This document shows, in pieces, positions 16,686 to 25,133 of a stretch of 49,873 bases of DNA (positions are counted from its first letter, which is position 1; the number at the start of each line of letters is the position of its first letter). The DNA comes from Ornatilinea sp. Its GTDB lineage: Bacteria > Chloroflexota > Anaerolineae > Anaerolineales > Anaerolineaceae. The position numbers and the translations under genes are program-made. The stretch covers positions 1-49,873 of the forward strand of contig JAHDQE010000076.1 in assembly GCA_018433975.1 (NCBI GenBank). The letters are read 5' to 3'. Below the pieces are notes generated by a model, which saw only the letters and a list, made by a program, of their open reading frames with translations, was not told the origin of the DNA and did not search any database.

Positions 16686-17900
16686 ATGGATGAGAAATTG
16701 TTTCATACTGAAGATTACTGGGTCAGTTCTTACAACTATTTTGATGAAGTTCGATCACAATTCAATTTACCCGAGAAAATTAAATTTCACGATGTAACCC
16801 TTCGTGATGGCGAGCAAAGTCCGGGCGTTGCATTTAATGCAGAAGATAAGATCGAGATCGCAAAAATGCTGGACGATCTCGGTGTCGACCGGATCGAAGT
16901 CGCTTTACCCGCAGTTTCAGAAGAAGATGTAAAAGCCACCAAAGGCGTCGTTGCTCTTAAACCCAACGCACAGGTCTTTGTGCTCTGCCGTGGTATGGCA
17001 AGTGATGTGGAATTAGCACTCGAATGCGGTGTAGATGGGGTTATCCTTGAGCTTCCGGTTGGGACCCCCCGTCTCAAATATCAGTTCTCACACTGGACTG
17101 AAGATGATGTGATCAACAAAGCTGCCCACTGGGCAAAATATGCCAAAGAAAAGGGCCTGGAAGTTGTTTTATTCCCCATGGATTGTACCCGCGCCCGGCC
17201 CGAATTCTTCACACGCGTCTTAGAAGAAGTTGGCGCACTGCCGGCAGTGGATGGTGTGGCAGTTGTAGATACATCAGGTTCCCTGACTCCACAGGCAGGT
17301 GTCTACCTGGTAAATAAAATGAAAGAAATCACCAACAAACGGATTGAGATTCACACCCATGGTGATTTTGGAATGGCCGTTGCGACATCTCTCGCCTGTG
17401 CGACCGCCGGCGCAGAAGTGATCCATGTATCCGTTGCAGGTCTTGGAGAACGGACCGGAAATACACCGCTGGATGAAGTAGCCGTTTCAGCAAAAACACT
17501 TTACGGATTGGATAGCAATATCAAGTTCGACAAAATCTACGAAGTCTCACAGGAAGTCATCAAACGCAGCAAATTCCAAATTGCCCAATCCAAACCATTA
17601 ATTGGACACCGCGCATTTACCCGGGAATCTGGAATGGGTGTTGATCTTATCAAGACACAACCTCTGGCAATGTTTGGTGTACATCCAAATTGGATCGGAC
17701 GAGATCCCGAATACGTGCTGGGAAAGAAATCCGGCTTGATGTCCGTCGAAATGAAGCTGGATGATCTCGGAATGCCTGCTTTACCGGACGATCAAAAGAA
17801 CGCAGTCCTGTCCAAAATCAAAAATTTATCCCTTGAGAAAAAAGGCCTTGTCGGCGACGATGAATTCGTTGCGATTGTCAAAGAAGTAACCGGAAACTAA
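16686..17900 (+). CDS. DRE-TIM metallolyase: 2-isopropylmalate/homocitrate synthase-like acyl-CoA condensing enzyme
   Basis: A 404-residue protein. The family signature is FHDVTLRDGEQSPG (34-47, with R40 and D41), and metal-binding H223 and H225 lie in HTHGDFGMA. GLGERTGNTPLDEV (252-265) is the second signature. These enzymes join acetyl-CoA or propionyl-CoA to a 2-oxo acid. The C-terminal LeuA allosteric domain is absent, so regulation by leucine is unlikely. ATG at 16686 follows a GAGAGAGAG purine stretch; a longer frame from 16593 overlaps the cyclase gene. No leucine or lysine biosynthesis genes are nearby, so a catabolic or carbon-assimilating role in this operon is more likely. Homocitrate, citramalate or methylcitrate-type products are all possible. 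Confidence 0.82.
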   Translation: MDEKLFHTEDYWVSSYNYFDEVRSQFNLPEKIKFHDVTLRDGEQSPGVAFNAEDKIEIAKMLDDLGVDRIEVALPAVSEEDVKATKGVVALKPNAQVFVLCRGMASDVELALECGVDGVILELPVGTPRLKYQFSHWTEDDVINKAAHWAKYAKEKGLEVVLFPMDCTRARPEFFTRVLEEVGALPAVDGVAVVDTSGSLTPQAGVYLVNKMKEITNKRIEIHTHGDFGMAVATSLACATAGAEVIHVSVAGLGERTGNTPLDEVAVSAKTLYGLDSNIKFDKIYEVSQEVIKRSKFQIAQSKPLIGHRAFTRESGMGVDLIKTQPLAMFGVHPNWIGRDPEYVLGKKSGLMSVEMKLDDLGMPALPDDQKNAVLSKIKNLSLEKKGLVGDDEFVAIVKEVTGN

Positions 17901-17910
17901 TTTTATAAAT

Positions 17911-17944
17911 TCCCAGCAGCATGTTTTAGGACATGCTGCTGGGA
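17911..17944. terminator. Strong 14-bp hairpin inside the operon
   Basis: TCCCAGCAGCATGT (17911-17924) and ACATGCTGCTGGGA (17931-17944) pair perfectly around a six-base loop. No T-run follows on the plus strand, so it is not a standard intrinsic terminator. It more likely stabilises the upstream mRNA 3' end or partly attenuates transcription before the large molybdenum subunit gene. Confidence 0.6.
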
Positions 17945-17970
17945 AAACCATTGAGGCAAAAGTTTATTCA

Positions 17971-20205
17971 ATGACACAAATCGGCAAATCGGTTCAACGG
18001 GTTGGAATAGAAGAGAGAGTAACCGGAGCATTGAAATTTGCTGCGGATTTAAAGTTTGCAAATGCTCTGCAAGTGAAATTGGTACGCCTGGACGTAGGCC
18101 ATGCCAGAATCATTTCCATCGACACTTCGGAAGCCGCCCGGTTAGAAGGGGTACGCTTTATCCTGACCGACAAAGATTTCCCCCAACCCATTCCCCGCTA
18201 CGGGCCCTTCATTTACGATCAACCTATTATAGCTACAGGTGAAACAAAGTTCTTTGGTGACCCGGTTGCCGCAGTTGTAGCCACAACCGAAGATATTGCG
18301 GCTAAAGCTGCCAGTCTGGTAAAAGTGGAATATGAAGAACTGCCGGGCGTGTATTCTATAGAACAGGCTCTCGCGCAGGATGCCCCATTAATACAGGACC
18401 CATCCATCCGGGAAAACCCGGAATTAGCCCACACAAATATTTTGGATGAATGGAAATTTGGATGGGGAGAACCCGAAAACGTCGCCTCCGACCTGGTGCT
18501 GGAAGACACGTTTACTTTCCCCATGACCACCCATTTTGCCATCGAACCGCATGTATTTATTGCTGCTCCTGAGCACGATGGAGTCTGTATATGGAGTACA
18601 GTACAGCATCCTCATCTATTACAGCGGGTTATGGCGCGCGCTTTAAAGATCCCCATTGCCAAGATTCGTATCATCGCGACCGAATTAGGCGGCGGTTTCG
18701 GAGGAAAAGGCTATCCCAAGTTTGAGCCAATGATGGCATTTTTGGCCATGAAACTCCAGCAGCCCGTCCGGCTGCGCCTATCTCTCGAAGAAACTTTTCT
18801 TCTGGGCCGCAGAAATTCCAGTTCCATTCGGGTTAAAGCCGGCTTTCAGAAAAATGGTAAGCTCACCTTTATGCAGGTGTATGCGGATTTCCTGATCGGA
18901 GCATATGCCAATGCATCCCCCCGTGTGGTGGCCAAATCAGCTCTGGTGGGATGTGGGGCCTACAGGCCGCCCAACGCCTCCATCCATGCCCGCGCCATTC
19001 TTTCACACACTGTCCCCGGAACTGCGTTTCGTGGCTTTGGCGCCCCCCAGTTCATGTGGGCTCTTGATTCAATCATGGATATAGCTGCGGATAAACTGGA
19101 CGTTGACCGGCTCAAAATTCGCTTATCCAACTTACCCAAACGGGGAGAATTATTGATCCCCGACGAATTGCCTGTGGATGGAGACTGGGCCGAAGGCCTC
19201 ACAAAGGCTGCCAACGCCATTGGTTGGGGCACTCCATTACCTCCCAATCATGGCCGTGGTTTGGGGATCGGCATTAAAACCCCTGCTCCGGCTACAGTTT
19301 CGCAGGCGGCAGTCCGGTTTCATTACGATGGTAGTCTCACGGTTTTAGTCGGGACAACGGAAATGGGCCAGGGTGCCAGAACCGTGTTGGCCCAGATCGC
19401 CGCGGATGCCATGCGTGTCCCCATGGAAAAAGTTACCGTGATCAACGGCGACACAGCGATCGTCCCCTTTGACTCGATCACTGCGTCCAGCCGCTCAACC
19501 GTCTTCATGGGAAACGCTATCAGCCTGGCATGTAAGGATATCCAGAAAAAGCTGCGTGAGATGGCGGTGGAATGTCTTCAAGTCAACCCTACGGACGTCA
19601 CCTTTGTCGATGGGAAAATCCAGCTTCCCGGTAGAGAATTGGAATACCTCGATATCATGAGGGCTTATTTTGGTAACGTCACCGGTGAAATTCACGGAAT
19701 GGGCATTTATAAAGAGCCCCTCAAACCCGAGCATCCGCTGGGCGGCGGCGTATCTTTTTATGAAGTGATTTTTGCCGCCGCTGAAGTAGAAGTGGACAAG
19801 GAAACCGGTTTTGTAAGCGTTAAAAAACTGGTGACCGTAGGAGATATCGGCAAAGCCATCAACCCTCTTCTGGTTGAGAGCCAGGATGAAGGAGGTGCCA
19901 TTCAGGGTATGGGGCACTCTTTGATGGAGCATCTCATCATGGATGAAAGAGGCCGCATTCTCAACCTTGGAGCGTTGGATTACCGCATCCCCACCACACA
20001 AGATATTCCCGAAGAACTCAAGTCATTGCTGGTTGAGAACATGGATGGCCCCGGGCCCTCAGGAGCAAAAGGCACCGGAGAAAGCGGCATCATTCCAATT
20101 GGCTCGGCGATTGGATTGGCAACCGGTGAAGCAACCGGAGTCTTTTTCCACGATTTACCTCTTACTCCTGAGACGGTGTGGAAAGCTCTTAATCAACAAA
20201 AATAA
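17971..20205 (+). CDS. Molybdenum hydroxylase large (molybdopterin-binding) subunit, xanthine dehydrogenase family
   Basis: A 744-residue catalytic subunit. Cofactor motifs are GGGFGGK (240-246), AFRGFGAPQ (352-360), TEMGQGAR (463-470) and GAKGTGES (698-705), where E704 is the conserved base next to molybdenum. The CO-dehydrogenase form I motif AYxCSFR is absent, so it is not a true CoxL. The enzyme probably hydroxylates a carbon next to nitrogen in a heterocycle, or an aldehyde. Unusually it is separated from its FAD and FeS partner genes by three other genes. No XdhC-type cofactor chaperone gene is seen in the window. ATG lies about 25 bases after the strong hairpin. Confidence 0.92.
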   Translation: MTQIGKSVQRVGIEERVTGALKFAADLKFANALQVKLVRLDVGHARIISIDTSEAARLEGVRFILTDKDFPQPIPRYGPFIYDQPIIATGETKFFGDPVAAVVATTEDIAAKAASLVKVEYEELPGVYSIEQALAQDAPLIQDPSIRENPELAHTNILDEWKFGWGEPENVASDLVLEDTFTFPMTTHFAIEPHVFIAAPEHDGVCIWSTVQHPHLLQRVMARALKIPIAKIRIIATELGGGFGGKGYPKFEPMMAFLAMKLQQPVRLRLSLEETFLLGRRNSSSIRVKAGFQKNGKLTFMQVYADFLIGAYANASPRVVAKSALVGCGAYRPPNASIHARAILSHTVPGTAFRGFGAPQFMWALDSIMDIAADKLDVDRLKIRLSNLPKRGELLIPDELPVDGDWAEGLTKAANAIGWGTPLPPNHGRGLGIGIKTPAPATVSQAAVRFHYDGSLTVLVGTTEMGQGARTVLAQIAADAMRVPMEKVTVINGDTAIVPFDSITASSRSTVFMGNAISLACKDIQKKLREMAVECLQVNPTDVTFVDGKIQLPGRELEYLDIMRAYFGNVTGEIHGMGIYKEPLKPEHPLGGGVSFYEVIFAAAEVEVDKETGFVSVKKLVTVGDIGKAINPLLVESQDEGGAIQGMGHSLMEHLIMDERGRILNLGALDYRIPTTQDIPEELKSLLVENMDGPGPSGAKGTGESGIIPIGSAIGLATGEATGVFFHDLPLTPETVWKALNQQK

Positions 20206-20335
20206 CTGGCTATTTTCCTGATACTTTATTTAACAATTCGACACAGGTTCGTAAAAAAAGGAGGCTGTATCCGGAACAATATAAAAAACGAAGAAGTGAC
20301 ATACAATTTACACCCTAAATTACGAGGAGAAAAAA

Positions 20336-21619
20336 ATGAAAAAGCTTAGTATTTTGTTGGTAGTTTTGGTTGTCTCCGCTATGGTACTCAGTGCCTGCGC
20401 TCCGGCAGCCCCTACAGCAGCACCGGCAGTCGAAGAAGCTGCCCCTGCAGCCGAAGAAGCAGCAGTCGCCGAAGAAGCGCCAGCCGCTGAAGAAGCCCCC
20501 GCAGCTGAAGAAGTCGCTGCTGAACCAAAAGCCGACATTCTCATTGGTAACCTGCAGGATGAATCTGGCGGAATGGCTGTTTTGAGCACCCCTCTTACCT
20601 ATGCGGCAACCATGAAAATCGATGAGATCAATGCTGCTGGCGGTATCAACGGTCGTATGATCAAACTGATTACGTATGACACCCGCAGTGATGTAAACGA
20701 TGCCATCAATGCTTACACCCGTATGGTTGAACAGGACAATGTGGTAGCCGTCTTAGGCCCACCTATTTCCAACATTGGTATTGCCGTTGCCCCTGTTGCC
20801 GAAGAATTACAGGTTCCGATCGTTGGCCTTTTCATGGACGAGAACGCAATCCTTCAGGAAAACGGAGAACCCTGGCACTATATGTTCCTGGGGCAAAACT
20901 CAGCCAGAGTACAGGGTGAGATCTCGGGTGCGTATTCTGCAAAAGAGCTGGGCGCAAAAGCTACTGCCCTCCTTGTTAACAGCCAAAACTCATACTCGGT
21001 GGGTCTTGCCGATGGCTTCAAGACAACCTTCACTGCAAATGGTGGAGAGATTATCACTGAAGAAACCTACACTTTCGGTGATGTCGATTTCCGCGCACAA
21101 TTAACCAAGATTCTGGCCCAAAACCCAGACTCAATCTATTTCCCCGGCTATCCCGCCGAAATTCCCCTGATTTATGCGCAGGCATATGAACTGGGCTTTG
21201 AAGGCATGATGCTCAGTGACAACTCGGTACCTCCAACGGGCCTGGCCCCTAACACAGATCCCGAAGCATCCAAGAATAGTTCCTATCCTTACGGAATCAA
21301 TCCGGAAGATACAGTCCTGAAAGAATGGGCTGCAAAATACGAGGAACAATTTGGAATTCCCCCGCTGGCTCAATCCTTCTCAGGAGCAGACGCTTTTGGT
21401 ATGATGGTAGTTGCAATCGAAAATTGTGGTGATGACGTAACTTCAGCTTGCATCACAGAAGAAATGAACAACATTACCGCTTACCCGGGATTCCAGGGTA
21501 CTTTCGACATGTCCCCAACACTGCATCAACCAGATGCACTGCCTATGGCTATGATGAAGATTGTGGATGGACAGCAGGTGTTTGATCAGTGGTATCTTCC
21601 AAGTGGTCCTGCAAATTAA
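20336..21619 (+). CDS. Liv-type ABC transporter substrate-binding lipoprotein
   Basis: A 427-residue periplasmic-binding-like protein of the branched-chain amino acid (LivJ/LivK) family. A lipoprotein signal ends in LSAC (about residues 18-21). It is followed by an Ala/Pro/Glu-rich linker to about residue 67, then the type I binding fold starting DILIGNLQDESGG with the INAAGGINGR motif. It captures a small organic acid, amino acid or aromatic acid outside the cell. A clear GAGGAG site precedes ATG. It sits downstream of the molybdenum enzyme gene with 130 bases between, so the pathway substrate is its likely ligand rather than leucine. Confidence 0.9.
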   Translation: MKKLSILLVVLVVSAMVLSACAPAAPTAAPAVEEAAPAAEEAAVAEEAPAAEEAPAAEEVAAEPKADILIGNLQDESGGMAVLSTPLTYAATMKIDEINAAGGINGRMIKLITYDTRSDVNDAINAYTRMVEQDNVVAVLGPPISNIGIAVAPVAEELQVPIVGLFMDENAILQENGEPWHYMFLGQNSARVQGEISGAYSAKELGAKATALLVNSQNSYSVGLADGFKTTFTANGGEIITEETYTFGDVDFRAQLTKILAQNPDSIYFPGYPAEIPLIYAQAYELGFEGMMLSDNSVPPTGLAPNTDPEASKNSSYPYGINPEDTVLKEWAAKYEEQFGIPPLAQSFSGADAFGMMVVAIENCGDDVTSACITEEMNNITAYPGFQGTFDMSPTLHQPDALPMAMMKIVDGQQVFDQWYLPSGPAN

Positions 21620-21639
21620 ACATCATTAAATAAAGAAAA

Positions 21640-21674
21640 GACCGGGGTCAAATGAATATATTTTGGCCCCGGTC
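21640..21674. terminator. Hairpin between binding-protein and permease genes
   Basis: GACCGGGGTCAAA (21640-21652) pairs with TTTGGCCCCGGTC (21662-21674) with one G-U pair and a nine-base loop. There is no long T-run. Its place after the binding-protein gene fits a partial terminator or mRNA stabiliser that raises binding protein over permease. Confidence 0.6.
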
Positions 21675-21697
21675 ATCTTCTGAAAATAGGATTGTAT

Positions 21698-22585
21698 ATG
21701 AATATAAACCTCATTCTTCAGCAAGTTATCAATGGCCTATCCCTGGGTGCCGTTTATTCGTTGATTGCAGTTGGTTTCGCGATGATCTTCAACATTCTGA
21801 AGTTCTCCAACTTCGCACATGGCGGTGTTATTGGTTTTAGTGCGTATGCGGGCTTTTTAGCTGCAACGAAGTTGGGTCTTCCATTGGTACCTGTTATCCT
21901 GGTTGGCATGCTAACGGGTGCCGTCACAGCAATAATAATTGAATTCGTTGCATTTAGATGGATCCGGATTAGAAAAGGCCAACTGGTCTATTTCTTTGTC
22001 ACCTCTATTACCATGCTCATGCTTCTTCAGCAATTCTTGATTATGATTTTCGGTAAGGCATTTGACTTTTATCCAATTACTCTCATAAAAACCAAGGTGA
22101 TTCGTATAAGCGGGTTAACCATCTCTGTAACCTATCTGATTACACTGATCGCTACAATCATAGCCTTTGCACTTTTGACCTGGATTCTAAAAAAGACACG
22201 GATTGGCATTGCAATACGGGCAGCATCCAATGACCTTTCAGCAACCGCATTAATGGGAATCAATGTGGATTTTGTTGTGGCATCTACCTTTTTTGTATCC
22301 GGGTTACTCGGTGGGCTTTCCGGTGTTTTATACGGAATGTCGGCCTCATTAACCCCACAAATCGGACAAGTAGTCGTCAAGGGATTTATTGCCTCGGTGT
22401 TGGGTGGTTTAGGAAGTTTGACTGGTGTGGCCATCGCTGCCTTTGCGCTAGGGCTTATTGAAGTGTTTCTCATCGCAACAATCGGTTCAGGTCTATCCCC
22501 GGTGGTTATCTTTTTCATCATGGTTGCTTTCCTGCTCTTGCGTCCGCAAGGTGTTGCTGGTCAAAGTTTCACCGATAAAGCCTGA
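21698..22585 (+). CDS. livH: Liv-type ABC transporter permease (LivH family)
   Basis: About 295 residues with roughly eight hydrophobic segments. It has the LivH opening NGLSLGAVYSLIAVGFAMIF, the FAHGG motif, and GLLGGLSGVLYG plus KGFIASVLGGLGSLTGV near the C-terminus. ATG at 21698 has AGGA eight bases upstream; a TTG two codons earlier is less likely. With LivM it forms the membrane channel of the importer. Confidence 0.92.
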   Translation: MNINLILQQVINGLSLGAVYSLIAVGFAMIFNILKFSNFAHGGVIGFSAYAGFLAATKLGLPLVPVILVGMLTGAVTAIIIEFVAFRWIRIRKGQLVYFFVTSITMLMLLQQFLIMIFGKAFDFYPITLIKTKVIRISGLTISVTYLITLIATIIAFALLTWILKKTRIGIAIRAASNDLSATALMGINVDFVVASTFFVSGLLGGLSGVLYGMSASLTPQIGQVVVKGFIASVLGGLGSLTGVAIAAFALGLIEVFLIATIGSGLSPVVIFFIMVAFLLLRPQGVAGQSFTDKA

Positions 22586-22602
22586 CCCTGGAGGAATATA
22601 AA

Positions 22603-23469
22603 ATGTTGTATTATCTTACAATTTTCACCACAATGGCAATTGCTACCATCGGTGTGTTGGGAACACATCTTCTCACGGGCATGAACGGCATGTTTTCGTT
22701 GGGTCAGGCAGCATTCATGGGTATGGGCGCTTACATTTCTGCAATCTGTGTGGTCAATTATGGAATACCCTTCCCACTGGCAATACTGATCAGCATCTCA
22801 ATCACATTGGTGGTTGCATTTTTGGTCGGCTTTGCGACGCTGCGCATCCGTCAGGATTTCTTTGCGCTGGCAACATTTGGTTTTGGACAGGCCATGATCG
22901 GTTTATTCACCGAATCGGTAAAGGTCACCGGTGGCGCGCTTGGTTTTTCAAATATTCCTCGTATGACAACCCCTACAATAGCATTTGTATCACTGCTGGT
23001 GTGCATTTTCCTTGTATGGGGGATTCGCCGTTCCCATTTTGGCCGCGATAGTCTGGCGATTCGTGAGAATGAAATGGCTGCCAAGTCCACCGGCATTGAT
23101 ATCTTCCGCCACAAAATGACCATATTTCTCATTTCAGCCGTATTTTCTGCTTATGCAGGTGTATTGATGGGGTTCTACAACCGTTACATCGACCCCAACA
23201 TGTACGGATGGATGGTCTCGGTAACCTGGATCATTATCGTATTCTTTGGCGGGAGAGACAGCTTAACCGGAACGCTCTTCGGTGCGCTCATTTTGTTGAC
23301 TTTGCCAGAGGTCTTTCGGTTTGCGGCAGCATGGCGCATCACTCTGTACTGCATCACCATTTTACTGATCATCAACCTCAGACCTAGCGGGTTGTTTGGG
23401 AGATGGGAGTTATCTCTTAAACCACTCTTCCGGCTTTTCACCAATAAACCAAAGCGGGAGGTTGAATAA
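22603..23469 (+). CDS. livM: Liv-type ABC transporter permease (LivM family)
   Basis: A 288-residue integral membrane protein with the LivM features TGMNGMFSLGQAAFMGMGAY near residues 26-45 and the cytoplasmic coupling stretch GRDSLAIRENEMAAKSTGID (about 149-168). LivM pairs with LivH. The start has GGAGG at good spacing and follows livH by 17 bases. The C-terminus abuts the first ATPase gene, so the four transporter genes after the hairpin form one tight unit. Confidence 0.92.
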   Translation: MLYYLTIFTTMAIATIGVLGTHLLTGMNGMFSLGQAAFMGMGAYISAICVVNYGIPFPLAILISISITLVVAFLVGFATLRIRQDFFALATFGFGQAMIGLFTESVKVTGGALGFSNIPRMTTPTIAFVSLLVCIFLVWGIRRSHFGRDSLAIRENEMAAKSTGIDIFRHKMTIFLISAVFSAYAGVLMGFYNRYIDPNMYGWMVSVTWIIIVFFGGRDSLTGTLFGALILLTLPEVFRFAAAWRITLYCITILLIINLRPSGLFGRWELSLKPLFRLFTNKPKREVE

Positions 23470-24252
23470 ATGGAAAATAACACCATTATTGAAATTAAGA
23501 ACCTCACAAAAAACTTCGGTGGAATCTGTGCGGTTAATAATTTTTCCGGAGAATTAAAAAAATCACAGATTGTGGGAATCATTGGCCCAAACGGCGCCGG
23601 GAAAACCACTATTCTGAACTTGATTTCAGGTGTTTACGGGGCATCTTCGGGCAGCATCATCTTCAACGATAAGGATATCACCGGTATTGAACCCCATAAG
23701 ATCACACACCTGGGGATCGCCAGAACTTTTCAGAACATTAATTTGTTCCAAAATATGTCCGTCCTGGAAACCATCATGACCGCATATTCCTGGCGCGCTT
23801 CATACAGCGTCCTTGAAGCACTGGTTTCATGGCCGAGTGTAAGCCGTTATGAAAACGATATTCGCCAAAAAAGCTTATATTGGATAGAGCGCGTTGGGTT
23901 ATCGGATGTGACCGATCAGGCTGCTAATTCTCTCCCTTACGGATTACAACGCAGAGTTGAAATTGCCCGTGCTCTGGCTACGGAACCAAAAGTTTTATTA
24001 TTGGATGAGCCCGGTGCAGGAATTAACCACTCGGAAATCCATGATCTGGTTGAACTGATTAGAGGTCTTCACCAGGAATTGAATTTATCAATTGTCTTAA
24101 TTGACCATAAAATGGATGTCATCATGCGCCTTTGTGACTGGATTTATGTACAGGATTTTGGAAAGACCATCGCGCAGGGAACACCAGAACAGATACAAAA
24201 AGACCCGATTGTTATCAAAGCCTACCTGGGCGAGGAGGATCTGGATGCTTGA
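23470..24252 (+). CDS. livG: Liv-type ABC transporter ATPase (LivG family)
   Basis: A 260-residue nucleotide-binding subunit. Walker A is GPNGAGKTT near residues 38-46. Walker B is LLLDEP, followed by GAGINHSE, the LivG-type D-loop. The ABC signature region reads LPYGLQRRVEIARAL, where the usual LSGGQ serine-glycine pair is changed, as is common in LivG. It powers uptake together with LivF. It begins at the base after livM ends and overlaps livF by eight bases. Confidence 0.92.
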   Translation: MENNTIIEIKNLTKNFGGICAVNNFSGELKKSQIVGIIGPNGAGKTTILNLISGVYGASSGSIIFNDKDITGIEPHKITHLGIARTFQNINLFQNMSVLETIMTAYSWRASYSVLEALVSWPSVSRYENDIRQKSLYWIERVGLSDVTDQAANSLPYGLQRRVEIARALATEPKVLLLDEPGAGINHSEIHDLVELIRGLHQELNLSIVLIDHKMDVIMRLCDWIYVQDFGKTIAQGTPEQIQKDPIVIKAYLGEEDLDA

Positions 24253-24958
24253 AATAAAAAACCTTCATTCGGGCTATGGCAAAATTGAAGTTCTGCATAA
24301 TATCAATATCACCGTTCCGGATTGCAAAATCATTGGTGTGATCGGAAGAAATGGTGCAGGAAAATCCACCCTGTTAAACACCATTTCGGGCATCGTAAAG
24401 ATTTCACAGGGTGAAATCTTATACAATGGTGAAAAAATCCCTTCCAAAGCACACAAAGTTGTCCAGGCTGGGATTGTACAGGTTCCTGAAGGCCGGCGCA
24501 TTTTCCCATCTTTAACCGTCAATGAAAATTTAATTATGGGCGGCTACCTTGCCTCCCCCAGTGAATTTAGTGATCGTCGGGAAGAAGTTCTTGAACTCTT
24601 TCCCATCTTAAAAGAACGCTACAACCAGCAGGCTGGGACCCTTTCAGGCGGTGAACAGCAGATGCTCGCCATGGGAAGAGGCTTGATGTCTGATCCAAAA
24701 GTTCTGTTGTTGGATGAACCTTCTCTTGGGTTGGCGCCGCTTTTGTTCCGGCACGTTTTTGAGATGATACAGCGATGTAACGAAGAGCGCGGCATGACTA
24801 TCATCCTTGTGGAGCAGAATGCCCGCATGGCGCTAAAAATGTCAGATTATGCTTACGTCCTCGAAGACGGAGAAATTGTCATTGAAGGCACCGGAAAAGA
24901 ACTCCTCTGCAATGAAAATGTCCAGTCCGCTTATCTGGGTGCTTCCGTCAACGGATAA
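24245..24958 (+). CDS. livF: Liv-type ABC transporter ATPase (LivF family)
   Basis: A 237-residue nucleotide-binding subunit. Walker A is GRNGAGKST, the ABC signature is LSGGEQQMLAMGRGLM, and Walker B is LLLDEPSLGLAP. The VPEGRRIFPSLTV stretch is typical of LivF. ATG at 24245 has AGGAGG upstream and overlaps the end of livG; a frame extending to 24101 is ruled out because it lies inside livG. It completes the five-gene importer and is followed by a strong terminator. Confidence 0.93.
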   Translation: MLEIKNLHSGYGKIEVLHNINITVPDCKIIGVIGRNGAGKSTLLNTISGIVKISQGEILYNGEKIPSKAHKVVQAGIVQVPEGRRIFPSLTVNENLIMGGYLASPSEFSDRREEVLELFPILKERYNQQAGTLSGGEQQMLAMGRGLMSDPKVLLLDEPSLGLAPLLFRHVFEMIQRCNEERGMTIILVEQNARMALKMSDYAYVLEDGEIVIEGTGKELLCNENVQSAYLGASVNG

Positions 24959-24991
24959 TTAAGGCGAACCAGCCCTAACAATCACCTACAA

Positions 24992-25023
24992 AAATGGTGC
25001 GGTCAAATTTGACCGCACCATTT
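24992..25023. terminator. Bidirectional terminator (perfect 16+16 palindrome)
   Basis: AAATGGTGCGGTCAAA (24992-25007) is immediately followed by its exact reverse complement (25008-25023). A-tracts and T-tracts flank the GC-rich core on both strands. It ends both the rightward transporter operon and the leftward glucosidase gene. Confidence 0.85.
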
Positions 25024-25133
25024 CTTATTCCTCATTGTGTTCCCAATATCACTGCATTTCTTTATTCGATAAAATACAAACCCTCACAGATTCTTCCCAT
25101 CAGAAACAATCCACTGCCATTCGAATCTGGTGT

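Noticed and set aside
19495..20001. Minus-strand frame of 168 codons in the Mo subunit gene
   Set aside because: It lies opposite conserved molybdopterin motifs and has no family features of its own.
17971..20205. Aerobic CO dehydrogenase large subunit (CoxL form I)
   Set aside because: The AYxCSFR active-site motif is absent; the corresponding loop reads AFRGFGAPQ, typical of xanthine dehydrogenase-like hydroxylases.
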